From: Diaphorobacter ruginosibacter
GTDB taxonomy: Bacteria; Pseudomonadota; Gammaproteobacteria; Burkholderiales; Burkholderiaceae_C
Assembly: GCF_014395975.1 (NCBI RefSeq)
Contig: NZ_CP060714.1
Coordinates: 1,736,001-1,800,000, forward strand
Length of the DNA stretch: 64,000 nt
Reading direction: 5' to 3'
This document shows, piece after piece, positions 1 through 8,672 of the stretch. The stretch's first letter is position 1. Every line of letters starts with the position of its first letter. Made by a program: the position numbers and the translations under genes. The notes beneath the pieces were generated by a model. The model was not told the DNA's origin and made no database searches. It saw only the letters and a list, made by a program, of their open reading frames with translations.

Positions 1-645
1 CGCATCGGCGGGAACCCTTACCGGCAGCTTGCCGGTGGCCCGCAGCCCGGTGGTGTTGTCGAGCTTCGATGCGAATGCGACGGCGTTCCCGATCAGGTCG
101 GTATCGAACAGGGCATCGAGCACACCGGCCTCCCGTGCATCCGGCGCCGGTATCGTGCGGCCGGTGACGATCCAGTCGAGAGCCTTTGGCACACCGATCA
201 GCCGCGGCAGGCGCTGCGTTCCACCGCCGCCGGGCAGCAGGCCCAGCTTCACCTCGGGCAGCGCCACGCTGACATCGGACAGCGCCACGCGCCAGTGGCA
301 GCCGAGCGCCAGCTCCAGGCCGCCGCCAAGCGCGGAACCGTGAATGGCGGCGACAACCGGCTTGGCGCAGTTCTCGATGCGCATGATGAGCTGCGGTGTG
401 GTGGGTTCGGCCGTGCTCCTGGGCGTGTTGAATTCGCGAATGTCCGCGCCACCGGAAAACATGCGCCCGTCGCCGGTGAGCACGATGGCATCGATGTCCG
501 CATCGGCCAGCGCCGCGTCCAGGCCCGCCGTCACATGCTGGCGCAGTGCGAAGGAGATTCCGTTGACGGGCGGGTTGGACCAGGTGATGACCGCCACGCG
601 GCCGTGCCGCGTGAAGGGTGTGTGGCTGGAGGCTGCGTTGCTCAT
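1..645 (-). CDS. Enoyl-CoA hydratase / 3-hydroxyacyl-CoA dehydrogenase, N-terminal part (cut by window edge)
   Basis: Crotonase-fold protein that would hydrate a 2-enoyl-CoA in a beta-oxidation-like route. About 215 residues are visible and the frame is still open at the left edge. The oxyanion-hole segments are clear: SGGADIREF near residue 63 and GSALGGGLELALGCHWR near residue 100, followed by EVKLGLLPGGGGTQRLPR. This pattern is typical of the N-terminal hydratase domain of bifunctional FadB/FadJ-like enzymes, so a dehydrogenase domain may follow outside the window; that part is inference. The ATG at 645 overlaps the stop of the biotin carrier gene (ATGA), so it is translationally coupled to the carboxylase genes. 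Confidence 0.85.
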   Translation of the reverse strand, partial: MSNAASSHTPFTRHGRVAVITWSNPPVNGISFALRQHVTAGLDAALADADIDAIVLTGDGRMFSGGADIREFNTPRSTAEPTTPQLIMRIENCAKPVVAAIHGSALGGGLELALGCHWRVALSDVSVALPEVKLGLLPGGGGTQRLPRLIGVPKALDWIVTGRTIPAPDAREAGVLDALFDTDLIGNAVAFASKLDNTTGLRATGKLPVRVPADA

Positions 646-857
646 TGCAGCTCCACGAGGGCCTGTCCCTCGGTGACGTCGTCTCCCACCTCGACCAGGA
701 ATTTCGCGACCTTTCCGGACGCTTCTGCCTCCACTGGGATCTCCATCTTCATCGATTCCACGATGAGGAGCGTGTCGCCGGGAGCGACGGAGGACTGGGG
801 CTCGGCGCACAGTGCAACGATGCGGCCGGAGAGGGGTGACTTGAGGGCGTTGGTCAT
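642..857 (-). CDS. Free-standing biotin carboxyl carrier protein (71 aa)
   Basis: Small biotinyl-domain protein that carries carboxybiotin between the biotin carboxylase and carboxyltransferase subunits of an acyl-CoA carboxylase. The biotinylation motif ESMKMEIPV is present around residue 35 with the expected hairpin sequences on both sides (SPLSGRIV, VEVGDDVTEGQAL). It is the minimal domain only; in propionyl- and methylcrotonyl-CoA carboxylases this domain is normally fused to the C-terminus of the biotin carboxylase. The start at 857 gives the typical domain N-terminus, and the gene lies 31 bp behind the biotin carboxylase gene. The stop overlaps the next start. Confidence 0.9.
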   Translation of the reverse strand: MTNALKSPLSGRIVALCAEPQSSVAPGDTLLIVESMKMEIPVEAEASGKVAKFLVEVGDDVTEGQALVELQ

Positions 858-888
858 GATGTCGTAGGGTTCGATGGAGATGAAAGGG

Positions 889-2322
889 TCAGGCACGGGC
901 CGTGGCCTGTGCGGACTGAGGCGTCGGCATGGCCTGCGGCCGGGTGGCGGCAAGGCGCATGCCAAGCTGCGTATGCAGGCGCGCGGCCACGAATTCCTCA
1001 TCTTCGAGAATTCGCAGCACGAAGGGAATATTGGTTTTCACGCCGCTCACATGGAATGTTTCCAACGCGCTGCGCAGGCCCCGGATCGCGTCGGCACGGT
1101 CAGCGCCATGGGAGATGACCTTGGCGATCATCGGGTCGTAGAACGAGGAGACGCGCGCGCCTTCGCAGTAGCCCGTCTCCACGCGGATTCCCGGCGCCTC
1201 GGGCGCCTGGAAGGCCGCAAGCGTTCCGGGCGATGGGAAGAAGCGCACGGGATCCTCGGCATAGATCCGTGCCTCGACCGCGTGGCCGCTGGCGGCGATC
1301 CGTGGGGGCAGGACCGAATCGATGTGCTCTCCCGACGCAAGGCGGATCTGCGCCGCAACGATGTCGATGCCCGTGACCTCTTCCGTCACCGCGTGCTCCA
1401 CCTGCAGGCGGGTGTTCACCTCGAGGAACGTGAAGCCGGTGGACGGCGTGTAGAGCATCTCCACGGTGCCGATCACGTCATACCCCATGCCGCCGAGGAT
1501 CGAGGCGAGCCGCTGTCCCATCTGCTCGACTTCCGCGCGGTCGATGCCGGGCGCGGGGGCCTCCTCCACGACCTTCTGGTTGCGGCGCTGCACCGAGCAG
1601 TCGCGCTCGTGCAGGCAACGCACATTGCCGTAGCGGTCGGCAAGAAACTGGAACTCCACATGGCGTGGCGATTCGATCAGTGTCTCGAAATAGAGCTGGG
1701 CGCTGCCGAAGGCCTTGGCCGCTGTGGATTGCGCCTGGCGCAGCGCATCGGCGACCTCGGCTCGGCCGCGCACCGGCAGCATGCCGATGCCGCCGCCGCC
1801 GTTGGCGGGCTTGAGCATCAGCGGGTATCCCATGGCGTCCGCCGTGGCGATGACCGCATCGATGTCGGCGGGCAGCAGGTCGCTGCTATGGGTCATGGGC
1901 ATGCCGTGCTGCTGCATGAGCGCACGCGCGGCGGTCTTGTGGCCCAGCTCGCGAATCCAGCGCGGCGATGGACCGATGAAGCACAGGCCGGCGGCCTCCA
2001 CCCGTTCGGCGAAATCCGCGTTCTCCGACAGAAAGCCGTAGCCGGGGTGGATGGCATCGGCGCCGCAGTCACGGGCGGCCTGCAGCACGGCGTCCTGGTC
2101 GAGATAGCTCTGTGTGGCCGGTCCCTCGCCGATGCAGATGGCGGCATCGGCGTCGCGCAGGTAGGGGAGTCCGGCGTCGGCCGTGGAGTGGATGGCCACG
2201 GCTTCAAGGCCGAGCCGGTGGGCAGCGCGGATCACGCGGGCGGCCACCGCGCCGCGGTTGGCGACAAGGATGCGGCGCAGCGGGCGCAGGGTGGCGGCGT
2301 GGGCAGGGGAGGCTGTGTTCAT
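889..2322 (-). CDS. Biotin carboxylase subunit of an acyl-CoA carboxylase (477 aa)
   Basis: ATP-dependent carboxylation of the biotin carrier. The protein has the N-terminal domain (ILVANRGAVAARVIRAAHRLG), an ATP-grasp domain with CSVQRRNQKVVEEAP near residue 235 and FLEVNTRLQVEHAVTEEVTG near residue 285, and a C-terminal domain containing FFPSPGTL. Length fits a stand-alone AccC-type subunit without fused BCCP. One oddity: the glycine-rich ATP loop reads PANGGGGIGM, with Ile where most biotin carboxylases have Lys or Arg. The GAGG upstream of the ATG at 2322 is a plausible ribosome site, 12 bp after the carboxyltransferase stop. Substrate of the whole enzyme is not evident. Confidence 0.9.
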   Translation of the reverse strand: MNTASPAHAATLRPLRRILVANRGAVAARVIRAAHRLGLEAVAIHSTADAGLPYLRDADAAICIGEGPATQSYLDQDAVLQAARDCGADAIHPGYGFLSENADFAERVEAAGLCFIGPSPRWIRELGHKTAARALMQQHGMPMTHSSDLLPADIDAVIATADAMGYPLMLKPANGGGGIGMLPVRGRAEVADALRQAQSTAAKAFGSAQLYFETLIESPRHVEFQFLADRYGNVRCLHERDCSVQRRNQKVVEEAPAPGIDRAEVEQMGQRLASILGGMGYDVIGTVEMLYTPSTGFTFLEVNTRLQVEHAVTEEVTGIDIVAAQIRLASGEHIDSVLPPRIAASGHAVEARIYAEDPVRFFPSPGTLAAFQAPEAPGIRVETGYCEGARVSSFYDPMIAKVISHGADRADAIRGLRSALETFHVSGVKTNIPFVLRILEDEEFVAARLHTQLGMRLAATRPQAMPTPQSAQATARA

Positions 2323-2334
2323 TCGCTGCGCACC

Positions 2335-3882
2335 TCAGGGACGATAGCCAAAGCGTGCCGGGCCCGCCTGGCGCAGCGGCGCAGCGATATGGGCGAACTC
2401 TACGAGTGCGGCGCGGGTCTCGGCCGGGTCGATGATGTCCTCGACCACGAAGGCTTCCGCGCTGCGGTAGGGCGAGGTGAGGCCGCGCACACGCTTCTCG
2501 ATCCGGGCGCGTGTGGCTTCGGGGTCGGACGAGGCCTCGATCTCGGCCTTGTAGGCCACCTCGAGTCCGCCTTCGATGGGCAGGGATCCCCATTGCGCAG
2601 AGGGCCACGCATAGCGGAAGTTGAAGCGATCCGCGTTCTGGTGTCCGCCACCCGCAACACCGAAGGCCTTGCGGATGATGATGGTGCACCAGGGCACGGT
2701 GCTTTGCGCGATGGCCGTGAGTGCGCGCACGCCGGCCCGCATCACGCCTTCCTTTTCCGCGTCGAGGCCGATGCGGAATCCGGGCACGTCCACCAGGTTC
2801 ACGACAGGCAGGTGGAACTGCTCGGCCAGATCCACCATGTGCATGTACTTCTCTGCGGTCTGGCGATCCCAGGCGCCGCCATAGTGGTAGGGATCGCTCG
2901 CGACGATGACGACCGGCCAGCCGTCGATGCGGGCCAGGCCTGCCGCGATGGCCTTGCCCCAGTGCCGGCCGATCTCCATGAACGAGCCGGCATCCACCAG
3001 CGTCTCCACGATGGTGCGGATCTTGTAGACCGAGCGGGTGTTCTCGGGAATCGCATTGCGCAGTGCCTGCTGGTTCTCGGCGGCATGGCGGCCGGCCTCG
3101 GCGCGCGGCGGCAACTCGAAGATCGAGGAAGGAAGGTAGGAGAGGAAGCGGCGCGCACGCGCGAACGCGTCGGCCTCGGACTCCGCCTCGTCATCGACCA
3201 CGCCATTGCGCGTATGAATCTGACTGCCGCCGAGATCGTTCTTGTCGATGGTCTGGCCGGTGCGTGCCACCACGGGCGGCCCTGCAACGAAAAGCTGGGC
3301 CGTATCCTTGACCATCACGGAGTAGTGGCTGGCCGACACGCGCGCCGCACCGAGGCCTGCCACCGAGCCGAGTCCCAGCCCCACGACCGGCACGGTCGCC
3401 AGATTGCGGGCGATATAGGGCCATGACTTCAGCCTGGGCAGCAGCGTGTGGCCCTTGAGTTCGATGTTCTTGACCGAGCCTCCGCCTCCGGTGCCATCGA
3501 CAAGCCGCACCAGCGGAATGCGCAGGTCATGTGCCATCTGCTCGGCCACGATCATCTTGTCGCCGACCGCGCCGTCATTGGCGCCCCCGCGCACGGTGAA
3601 GTCGTCTCCCATGACGACGGCCGGGCGACCCTCGATGCGCGCGCGGCCCATGATGAGGTTGGATGGGGTGAAGTCGGTCAGCTCGCCGCTTTCGTCATAG
3701 CTGCCCGTGCCGGCGAGGCCGCCGACTTCGCGGAACGAGCCGTCATCGACCAGCGCCGCGATGCGCTCGCGCACCGGCAACTTGCCCGCGTCGCGATGGC
3801 GCTTGAGCTTTTCCGCCCCGCCCATGCGCTGCGAAAGTTCGGTTCTGCGTGCGAGTTCGTCGATTTCTTTTTCCCAGGCCAC
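2335..3882 (-). CDS. Acyl-CoA carboxylase carboxyltransferase subunit (515 aa)
   Basis: Transfers CO2 from carboxybiotin to an acyl-CoA. The length and two crotonase-like halves match the beta subunits of propionyl-, methylcrotonyl- and geranyl-CoA carboxylases. Visible motifs include FTVRGGANDGAVGDKM and GGGGSVKN in the N-terminal half, and YHYGGAWDRQTAEKYMHMV and AFGVAGGGHQNADRFNF in the C-terminal half. It starts with GTG at 3882, preceded by GGGAG at a 10-nt spacing. It lies 118 bp behind a Bug receptor gene; a GC-rich hairpin (GGCCCC at 3955-3960 pairing with GGGGC at 3968-3972) sits in this gap. The acyl substrate cannot be told from sequence. Confidence 0.88.
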   Translation of the reverse strand: MAWEKEIDELARRTELSQRMGGAEKLKRHRDAGKLPVRERIAALVDDGSFREVGGLAGTGSYDESGELTDFTPSNLIMGRARIEGRPAVVMGDDFTVRGGANDGAVGDKMIVAEQMAHDLRIPLVRLVDGTGGGGSVKNIELKGHTLLPRLKSWPYIARNLATVPVVGLGLGSVAGLGAARVSASHYSVMVKDTAQLFVAGPPVVARTGQTIDKNDLGGSQIHTRNGVVDDEAESEADAFARARRFLSYLPSSIFELPPRAEAGRHAAENQQALRNAIPENTRSVYKIRTIVETLVDAGSFMEIGRHWGKAIAAGLARIDGWPVVIVASDPYHYGGAWDRQTAEKYMHMVDLAEQFHLPVVNLVDVPGFRIGLDAEKEGVMRAGVRALTAIAQSTVPWCTIIIRKAFGVAGGGHQNADRFNFRYAWPSAQWGSLPIEGGLEVAYKAEIEASSDPEATRARIEKRVRGLTSPYRSAEAFVVEDIIDPAETRAALVEFAHIAAPLRQAGPARFGYRP

Positions 3883-4000
3883 CTTGTTGTGCTCCCATGT
3901 GTTGCATGCCCGTGGCGTGCGTTGCTTGTCTGCGTCGGTTTATGACATGCGGCCGGCCCCTGTGCGCGGGGCGCCGCTGTCCGGTTGGCGGATCGTCGGC

Positions 4001-4993
4001 TCACTCGCTCAGTGCGATGTTGGCCTTGCGGATGATGTCGGCGTACTGCCGGGTCTCGCTGTCGATCTGGGTCTCGAATTGCTGGGGAGCGAGCATGCGG
4101 ATGTTGCCCTGCTGCGCGAGCTTGGCCTTGACCTCGGGATCCTGCGCGGCGGTGGCGATCAGGTCGGAGAGGGTCTTGACGATGGCTGGCGGCGTCTGTG
4201 CCGGGGCCAGGGCGCCCACCCAGAAGGAAATGTCGAAGCCGGGGTAGCCCGCCTCTGCGATCGTCGGAACGTCCGGCAGTTCGTGCCAGCGTTGCGCGGA
4301 GGTGACCGCCAGCGCCCGCAACTGGCCGGCCTTGATCTTGGGAACGGAGGAGGGATTGTCGAAGGTCGAATCGACCTCCTTGGCGAGCACGGCCACCTGC
4401 GCGGGTGCGGTGCCGCGATACGCCACGTGAGTCATCTTCACGCCCGCCATGCCGTTGAGCAGTTCATAGCTCAGTTGCGTGAGGTTGCCGACCCCGGCCG
4501 AACCATAGGAATACGCACCGGGCCTGGCCTTTGCGAGATCCAGCATGGCCTTGAGATTGGGCGCGGTGCCGACCGGGTCATTCTGTGGATTCACGGTGAG
4601 GATGAAGGGCACGGAGACCACGAGCGAGACGGGGGCGAAATCCCTCTTCACGTCGTACGACATCTTCTTGTAGAGCGATGGGTTGACGGTGATGGTGCTC
4701 GAGTTGCTGATCAGGATGGTGTAGCCGTCGGGCTGGGCGCGTGCCACTTCGGCTGCGGCCAGCATGCCGTTGGCGCCGGTCTTGTTGTCGACCACCACGG
4801 CCTGCCCTGTCTTGCTGGTGATGTGCTGCGCAATGATGCGCGCCACCGAGTCGATCGAATTGCCCGCGCTGAAACCCACCACGAATCGGATGGGCTTGCC
4901 CGGGTAACCCGGCGTCTGCGCCGAGGCCGTGCCCATGGCCGCGCATGCCGCGGCGGCGACGCTGGCAAGAATGAGGTGCTTGAACGGCTTCAC
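4001..4993 (-). CDS. Bug/TctC-family periplasmic substrate-binding protein 1
   Basis: Extracytoplasmic solute receptor of the tripartite tricarboxylate transporter family, about 330 aa. An N-terminal signal peptide (residues 1-25, ending around GTASAQ) precedes YPGKPIRFVVGFSAG, the usual beta1 region; later family segments such as VVDNKTGANG, SSTITVNPSLYKKMSYD and MTHVAYRGTAPAQ are present. I chose the GTG at 4993 because AGGAG lies 8 nt upstream and the product then starts directly with the signal peptide; an ATG 36 nt upstream would add a charged leader. No TctA/TctB membrane subunits are nearby, which is usual for this expanded family in Burkholderiales. It heads the carboxylase operon and is probably controlled through the operator at 5034-5059. 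Confidence 0.88.
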   Translation of the reverse strand: MKPFKHLILASVAAAACAAMGTASAQTPGYPGKPIRFVVGFSAGNSIDSVARIIAQHITSKTGQAVVVDNKTGANGMLAAAEVARAQPDGYTILISNSSTITVNPSLYKKMSYDVKRDFAPVSLVVSVPFILTVNPQNDPVGTAPNLKAMLDLAKARPGAYSYGSAGVGNLTQLSYELLNGMAGVKMTHVAYRGTAPAQVAVLAKEVDSTFDNPSSVPKIKAGQLRALAVTSAQRWHELPDVPTIAEAGYPGFDISFWVGALAPAQTPPAIVKTLSDLIATAAQDPEVKAKLAQQGNIRMLAPQQFETQIDSETRQYADIIRKANIALSE

Positions 4994-5033
4994 TGCAATG
5001 GTCTCCTGTTCATGAATGGATGATTTCATTGTT

Positions 5034-5059
5034 GTTCTGTTTGACAGAACTTATGTTCT
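5034..5059. promoter_or_regulatory. Putative IclR operator, copy 1
   Basis: A 26-bp element with three 5-bp half-sites in the order GTTCT, AGAAC, GTTCT on the plus strand (5034, 5046 and 5055). The first two form an inverted repeat and the third follows after 4 bp. It sits 41 bp upstream of the GTG of the Bug gene. Copy 2 at 9777-9802 matches at 22 of 26 positions and lies in front of the other Bug gene of this locus. An IclR-family gene lies between the two, so it is the obvious candidate binder. A TTGACT at 5092-5097 (minus strand) could be the -35; no good -10 is visible. Confidence 0.6.
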
Positions 5060-5097
5060 CTTTTTTAAAGTTTTGAATAGAAACGCGCCAAAGTCAA

Positions 5098-5330
5098 CGA
5101 AAAAGAATTGGGTACAAACCCTTGCCGGCCATGACGAGGCACCGAGGCGCCGGGGCGGAGAGCGATGGCATGCGCGCGGCCAATGACCCTCGAGTCCGAT
5201 TCGCGGGCGCAGCCGAGCACCCCCTGCCTTCCGTGCGCTGCACGAACGAAAAGGAGGAGGGGGACGAAAGCGCCGGGAGCGGCGTGTTCAGCGGATCGGG
5301 TCGACCAGGGCCCTATGCCCTATCCATGCG
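5098..5330. other. Gene-free stretch downstream of the IclR gene
   Basis: Between the end of the IclR gene and the promoter of the Bug/carboxylase unit. A plus-strand frame crosses it but has no start signal and continues antisense through the IclR gene, with no recognisable protein features. I see no hairpin followed by a T-run and no RNA gene here. Confidence 0.4.
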
Positions 5331-6065
5331 CTATGGCCGGGGCCAGGTCCCGCCCATGGCCTCCGTGGCGCGTTCGCAGGCGGTGAGCAGCAGGGCACTC
5401 ATCCGATCCACGGCTGCGGGCGAGAAGCGCTCCAGCGGGCCTGAGAGCGACAGGGCGCCCAGCAGCATGTTGTTGGGCCCGAAGACCGGAGCCGCAACGG
5501 CGCCGCACAGCGGGTCACGCTCGCCGAAGGACGTAAAGACGAACTGGCTCTGGGGCGTGAAGCTCGGTGTATCGAAGGCATAGGCCTGCAGCACCTTGCC
5601 CGCCGCACCCCGCCGCAGCGGGAGGACGTCGCCCACCCGGACGCGGTCCAGGGTCGAGTGCCCCGAATCCTGGCGAAAGAGGCAGAGACGGCTGTCCGCT
5701 CCGTGGAGGATGTGGAACGACGGACTTTCCGTGCCGTGCTCGACCAGCCACTGGAGGATCGGCACCAGGTTCTCCCGCAGGCCGTTCGACGCGTCGAAGG
5801 CTCGTCCGAAAAGAAAGGCAAGAGAGCCCAGCGCATAGCGTCGGTCGGTGCGACGCGTCACCAGATTGGAGCGTTCGAGCGAGGTCAGCAGGCGCAGCAG
5901 CGTGCTTTTGTAGAAGCCCGTGGCTTGCGAAAGCTCCGACAGCGTCATGGGCGTCGCCGTGCGCGCGAGCACGCCGGCGATGACCAGGGCACGGTCCACG
6001 GCCGCCACCCCGCCGCCATCACCGAATGGGGGCTCGGACAGGTCGGTGATTTCGGCTTGGGACAT
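5331..6065 (-). CDS. IclR-family transcriptional regulator
   Basis: About 244 aa. The N-terminal winged helix-turn-helix (residues 12-75) contains MTLSELSQATGFYKSTLLRL, the usual IclR layout, followed by the wing RRTDRRYALG. The C-terminal effector domain includes RRGAAGKVLQAYA and AVAAPVFGPNNMLLGALSLSGP, as in other IclR sensors. The ATG at 6065 gives a typical N-terminus; a TTG at 6077 is an alternative, and neither has a clear ribosome site. It is the last gene of the unit Bug-aldehyde dehydrogenase-dehydrogenase-iclR, about 140 bp behind the dehydrogenase. It likely controls both that unit and the carboxylase unit through the paired operators at 5034-5059 and 9777-9802 (inference). Confidence 0.88.
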   Translation of the reverse strand: MSQAEITDLSEPPFGDGGGVAAVDRALVIAGVLARTATPMTLSELSQATGFYKSTLLRLLTSLERSNLVTRRTDRRYALGSLAFLFGRAFDASNGLRENLVPILQWLVEHGTESPSFHILHGADSRLCLFRQDSGHSTLDRVRVGDVLPLRRGAAGKVLQAYAFDTPSFTPQSQFVFTSFGERDPLCGAVAAPVFGPNNMLLGALSLSGPLERFSPAAVDRMSALLLTACERATEAMGGTWPRP

Positions 6066-6207
6066 GGTCGACAACAATCTTGGAAGAGCTACTGCAGGCA
6101 GGCGGATGCCTGCATTCGTCGCGTATCAGGAGCGATGTTCTGCAGGGCGGATCGATGTTATCGCAAGTTCACACCGCGCAGAGCCAAGCGGGGCTGCCGC
6201 ACGGCTC

Positions 6208-7098
6208 CTATGCTGGCAGGGGGCTGCTTTCGAACAGCAGGCTGATGGCCGGGGCATATTTGTCCCCATGGCCCGCGTCGATGGCCTTCTGCAGCGTGTC
6301 GAGAAGGTTGCGCGCCCCGGTCGGGTCCACATTGACCTGCTCCCCAAGGGCCACGGCGTAGGAAATGTCCTTGCGGGCATAGCTGACCGGAAAGGCTTTC
6401 TCCGGGAACAGTTGCGGGGCAATGGCCTTCATTCCGTGGTTGCGCAGTGCGAAGCTGTCCGCGGACCCCGTCGAGAATGCCTGGAACAGCACGTCGGGCT
6501 GCACGCCCGCGCGACGCCCGATGGCGGCGGCCTCGGAGAGCGCCAGAACGGTTTCGTACAGGACCATGTTGTTCAGGATCTTCACGACCTGGCCGGCGCT
6601 GACATTGCCCGCGTGGGTGACGTCGGACGCAAAGGCTCGTATGAAGGGCTCGATCCGCTCGAAAACCTCCGGGCTGCCTCCCACGGGCACGGCCAGGGTA
6701 CCCGCCTCGGCAGCGGCGCGCGTGCGCATGACGGGTGCGTCGGCAAAGTGGATGCCCTTTTCTTCCAGGTGCCGGGCCACCTCCAGCGTCACGTCGACGG
6801 AGGAAGTGCTCAGATCCACGATGGTCTTCCCTCGGGACAGGCGCCCGGCCAGGCCTCCGGGGGCCATGACCACCTGCTTCATGACCTCGCCCGAGGGCAG
6901 GGACAGGAACACGATGTCGGCCTGCGCCGTCAGTTCGTCCAGGCCGACCGCGCGCACGCCATGGGCGGCCAGCCGCTTTAGCGGCTCGGCGTTGGGGTCG
7001 GATGCGATCACGGGAGCCCCGCTCTTGGTGGCGATGTGCCGGCAGATGGGCTCGCCCATCACGCCGACGCCGATGAAACCTACGGTGGGTTGCGTCAT
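6208..7098 (-). CDS. NAD(P)-dependent beta-hydroxyacid dehydrogenase (3-hydroxyisobutyrate dehydrogenase family)
   Basis: 296 aa. The Rossmann motif GFIGVGVMGEPI is at residues 7-18, and the catalytic lysine lies in GQVVKILNNMVLYE near residue 172. The substrate loop reads DAPVMRTRAAAEAGTL rather than the DAPVSGG form of true 3-hydroxyisobutyrate dehydrogenase, closer to the threonate/2-hydroxymethylglutarate-type members. The family oxidises a beta-hydroxyacid or reduces a semialdehyde; the substrate here is unknown. It follows the aldehyde dehydrogenase by 38 bp and precedes the IclR gene, so the pair may act on a hydroxyacid/semialdehyde couple. Confidence 0.87.
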   Translation of the reverse strand: MTQPTVGFIGVGVMGEPICRHIATKSGAPVIASDPNAEPLKRLAAHGVRAVGLDELTAQADIVFLSLPSGEVMKQVVMAPGGLAGRLSRGKTIVDLSTSSVDVTLEVARHLEEKGIHFADAPVMRTRAAAEAGTLAVPVGGSPEVFERIEPFIRAFASDVTHAGNVSAGQVVKILNNMVLYETVLALSEAAAIGRRAGVQPDVLFQAFSTGSADSFALRNHGMKAIAPQLFPEKAFPVSYARKDISYAVALGEQVNVDPTGARNLLDTLQKAIDAGHGDKYAPAISLLFESSPLPA

Positions 7099-7136
7099 AT
7101 CACTGTCTTTCCTTGCTGTTGTTTTCGGTTGCCGGG

Positions 7137-8615
7137 TCAGAGCGGCAGGTTGGCGGGGTTCATGCTCCAGTAGATGCCCTTGCTCTGCTGGTACAGGCGC
7201 ACGCCCGTCACGCCCTTTTCCCGCCCGATGCCGCTTTCCTTGAAGCCGCCGAACGGAGTGGCGATCGAGAGCTGCTTGTAGGTGTTGATCCACACCAGGC
7301 CGGCCTCCAGGGCCCGCGCGACGCGCCATGCACGCTGGTAGTTGGCCGTCCAGATACCGGAGGCGAGCCCGAATGCCGTGTCGTTGGCCTGGAAGACCAG
7401 GTCTTCCTCATCATCGAACGGCAGCACGCACAGGACGGGGCCGAAGATTTCCTCGCGCACCGCGGTGGCGTGGTTGTCGAGGCCCGTGATGACGGTCGGC
7501 CGGTAGAAGGCGCCGGAAGCCAGGCGTTCCTCGCCCGGGCGGACGCCTCCGGCCAGAATCTCGCCGCCTTCCCGGCGGGCACTCTCCACGATGGACTCGA
7601 TGCGCTCCCGGTGCCTGAACCCGGCCACGGGGCCCATCTGCGCGCCCTGAGCATCAGGCAGGTCGACGCGCAGCGCGTTGGCGCGATCCACCAGCATCTG
7701 CAGCACCCGGTCGAGCACCTTGCGGTGCACGAACAATCGTGAGCCTGCCACGCAGGACTGGCCGCTGCCCTCGAAGATGCCATCCACGACTCCGTTGACG
7801 GCCGCGTCCAGGTTGGCGTCGTCGAAGATGATGTGCGGCGATTTGCCACCCAGCTCCAGGGCCACGGGGATCAGGCGCTGCGCGGCGACAGTGGCGATGT
7901 TCCGTCCGGTCTGCGTGCCGCCCGTGAAGGAGACCATGCGCACGCCGGCGTGGTGGATGATGGCATTCCCCGTGACCGCGCCGCTGCCGGGCAGCACGTT
8001 CAGGATGCCGGGGGGCAGGCCGGCTTCCAGTGCGATGCGGGCCACCGCCAGGCCCACGCTGGGCGTGACCTCGGAGGGCTTGAGCAGCACGGCATTGCCC
8101 GCGGCCAGTGCGGGAGCGATCTTCTGCGCCTCCATGGTCATGGGCGAGTTCCATGGCGTGATCGCCGCGACGATGCCGTAGGGCTCATAGGCCGTCATGG
8201 AGAGGTAGTCGCCGCGCGATGGCGGGATTTCCGATCCCAGCGTCTCGCAGACGGCAGCGTAGTAGCGGTAGGTCGAGGCGGCGCTCGCGACCTGCGCCTT
8301 GCATTCGCTCAGCACCTTACCGTTCTCGATCATCTGCAGCCGCGCCAGTTCGTCAGAGTGGGCGCGGATGCCGTCGGAGATGCGCCCCAGGATCTGCGCC
8401 CTGACGTGGGGAAGCATGTCGCGCCATGACTTTGCCGATGCGGCCTCGCGCGCTGCTGAAACCGCCGCATCGACGTGCGCGGCGCTTGCCGTCGTGATGC
8501 GGCAGTTGATGCTGCCGTTGGCGGGGTTGACGGAGTCCAGCGCGTCGGTATCGCTGGTGATCCATTGGTCGCCGATGAGCATCGGCTGGAGGTCTGTTGT
8601 CTTTTCCGTGGACAT
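7137..8615 (-). CDS. NAD(P)-dependent aldehyde dehydrogenase
   Basis: 492 aa, standard ALDH length. TPWNSPMTMEAQKIAPALAA (NAD-binding region), FTGGTQTGRNIA, the catalytic Glu region LELGGKSPHI and the catalytic Cys in GSGQSCVAGSRL are all present, followed by EEIFGPVLCVLPFDDE and PFGGFKESGIGREKG. The predicted reaction is oxidation of an aldehyde to a carboxylate in the cytoplasm. It lies 57 bp behind a Bug receptor gene and 38 bp ahead of the beta-hydroxyacid dehydrogenase gene, so the three look co-transcribed. The native aldehyde cannot be assigned from sequence. Confidence 0.9.
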   Translation of the reverse strand: MSTEKTTDLQPMLIGDQWITSDTDALDSVNPANGSINCRITTASAAHVDAAVSAAREAASAKSWRDMLPHVRAQILGRISDGIRAHSDELARLQMIENGKVLSECKAQVASAASTYRYYAAVCETLGSEIPPSRGDYLSMTAYEPYGIVAAITPWNSPMTMEAQKIAPALAAGNAVLLKPSEVTPSVGLAVARIALEAGLPPGILNVLPGSGAVTGNAIIHHAGVRMVSFTGGTQTGRNIATVAAQRLIPVALELGGKSPHIIFDDANLDAAVNGVVDGIFEGSGQSCVAGSRLFVHRKVLDRVLQMLVDRANALRVDLPDAQGAQMGPVAGFRHRERIESIVESARREGGEILAGGVRPGEERLASGAFYRPTVITGLDNHATAVREEIFGPVLCVLPFDDEEDLVFQANDTAFGLASGIWTANYQRAWRVARALEAGLVWINTYKQLSIATPFGGFKESGIGREKGVTGVRLYQQSKGIYWSMNPANLPL

Positions 8616-8672
8616 GGTGGGTGTCTCTATCTCGTTGCAGGAAAGGGCTGGGGGAAGGAGCGTGGCTCCGGC

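Noticed and set aside
874..3426. 850-aa open frame on the plus strand
   Set aside because: Runs antisense to the biotin carboxylase and carboxyltransferase genes, with His/Arg/Gly-rich low-complexity character typical of shadow frames in high-GC DNA; no domain or ribosome site.
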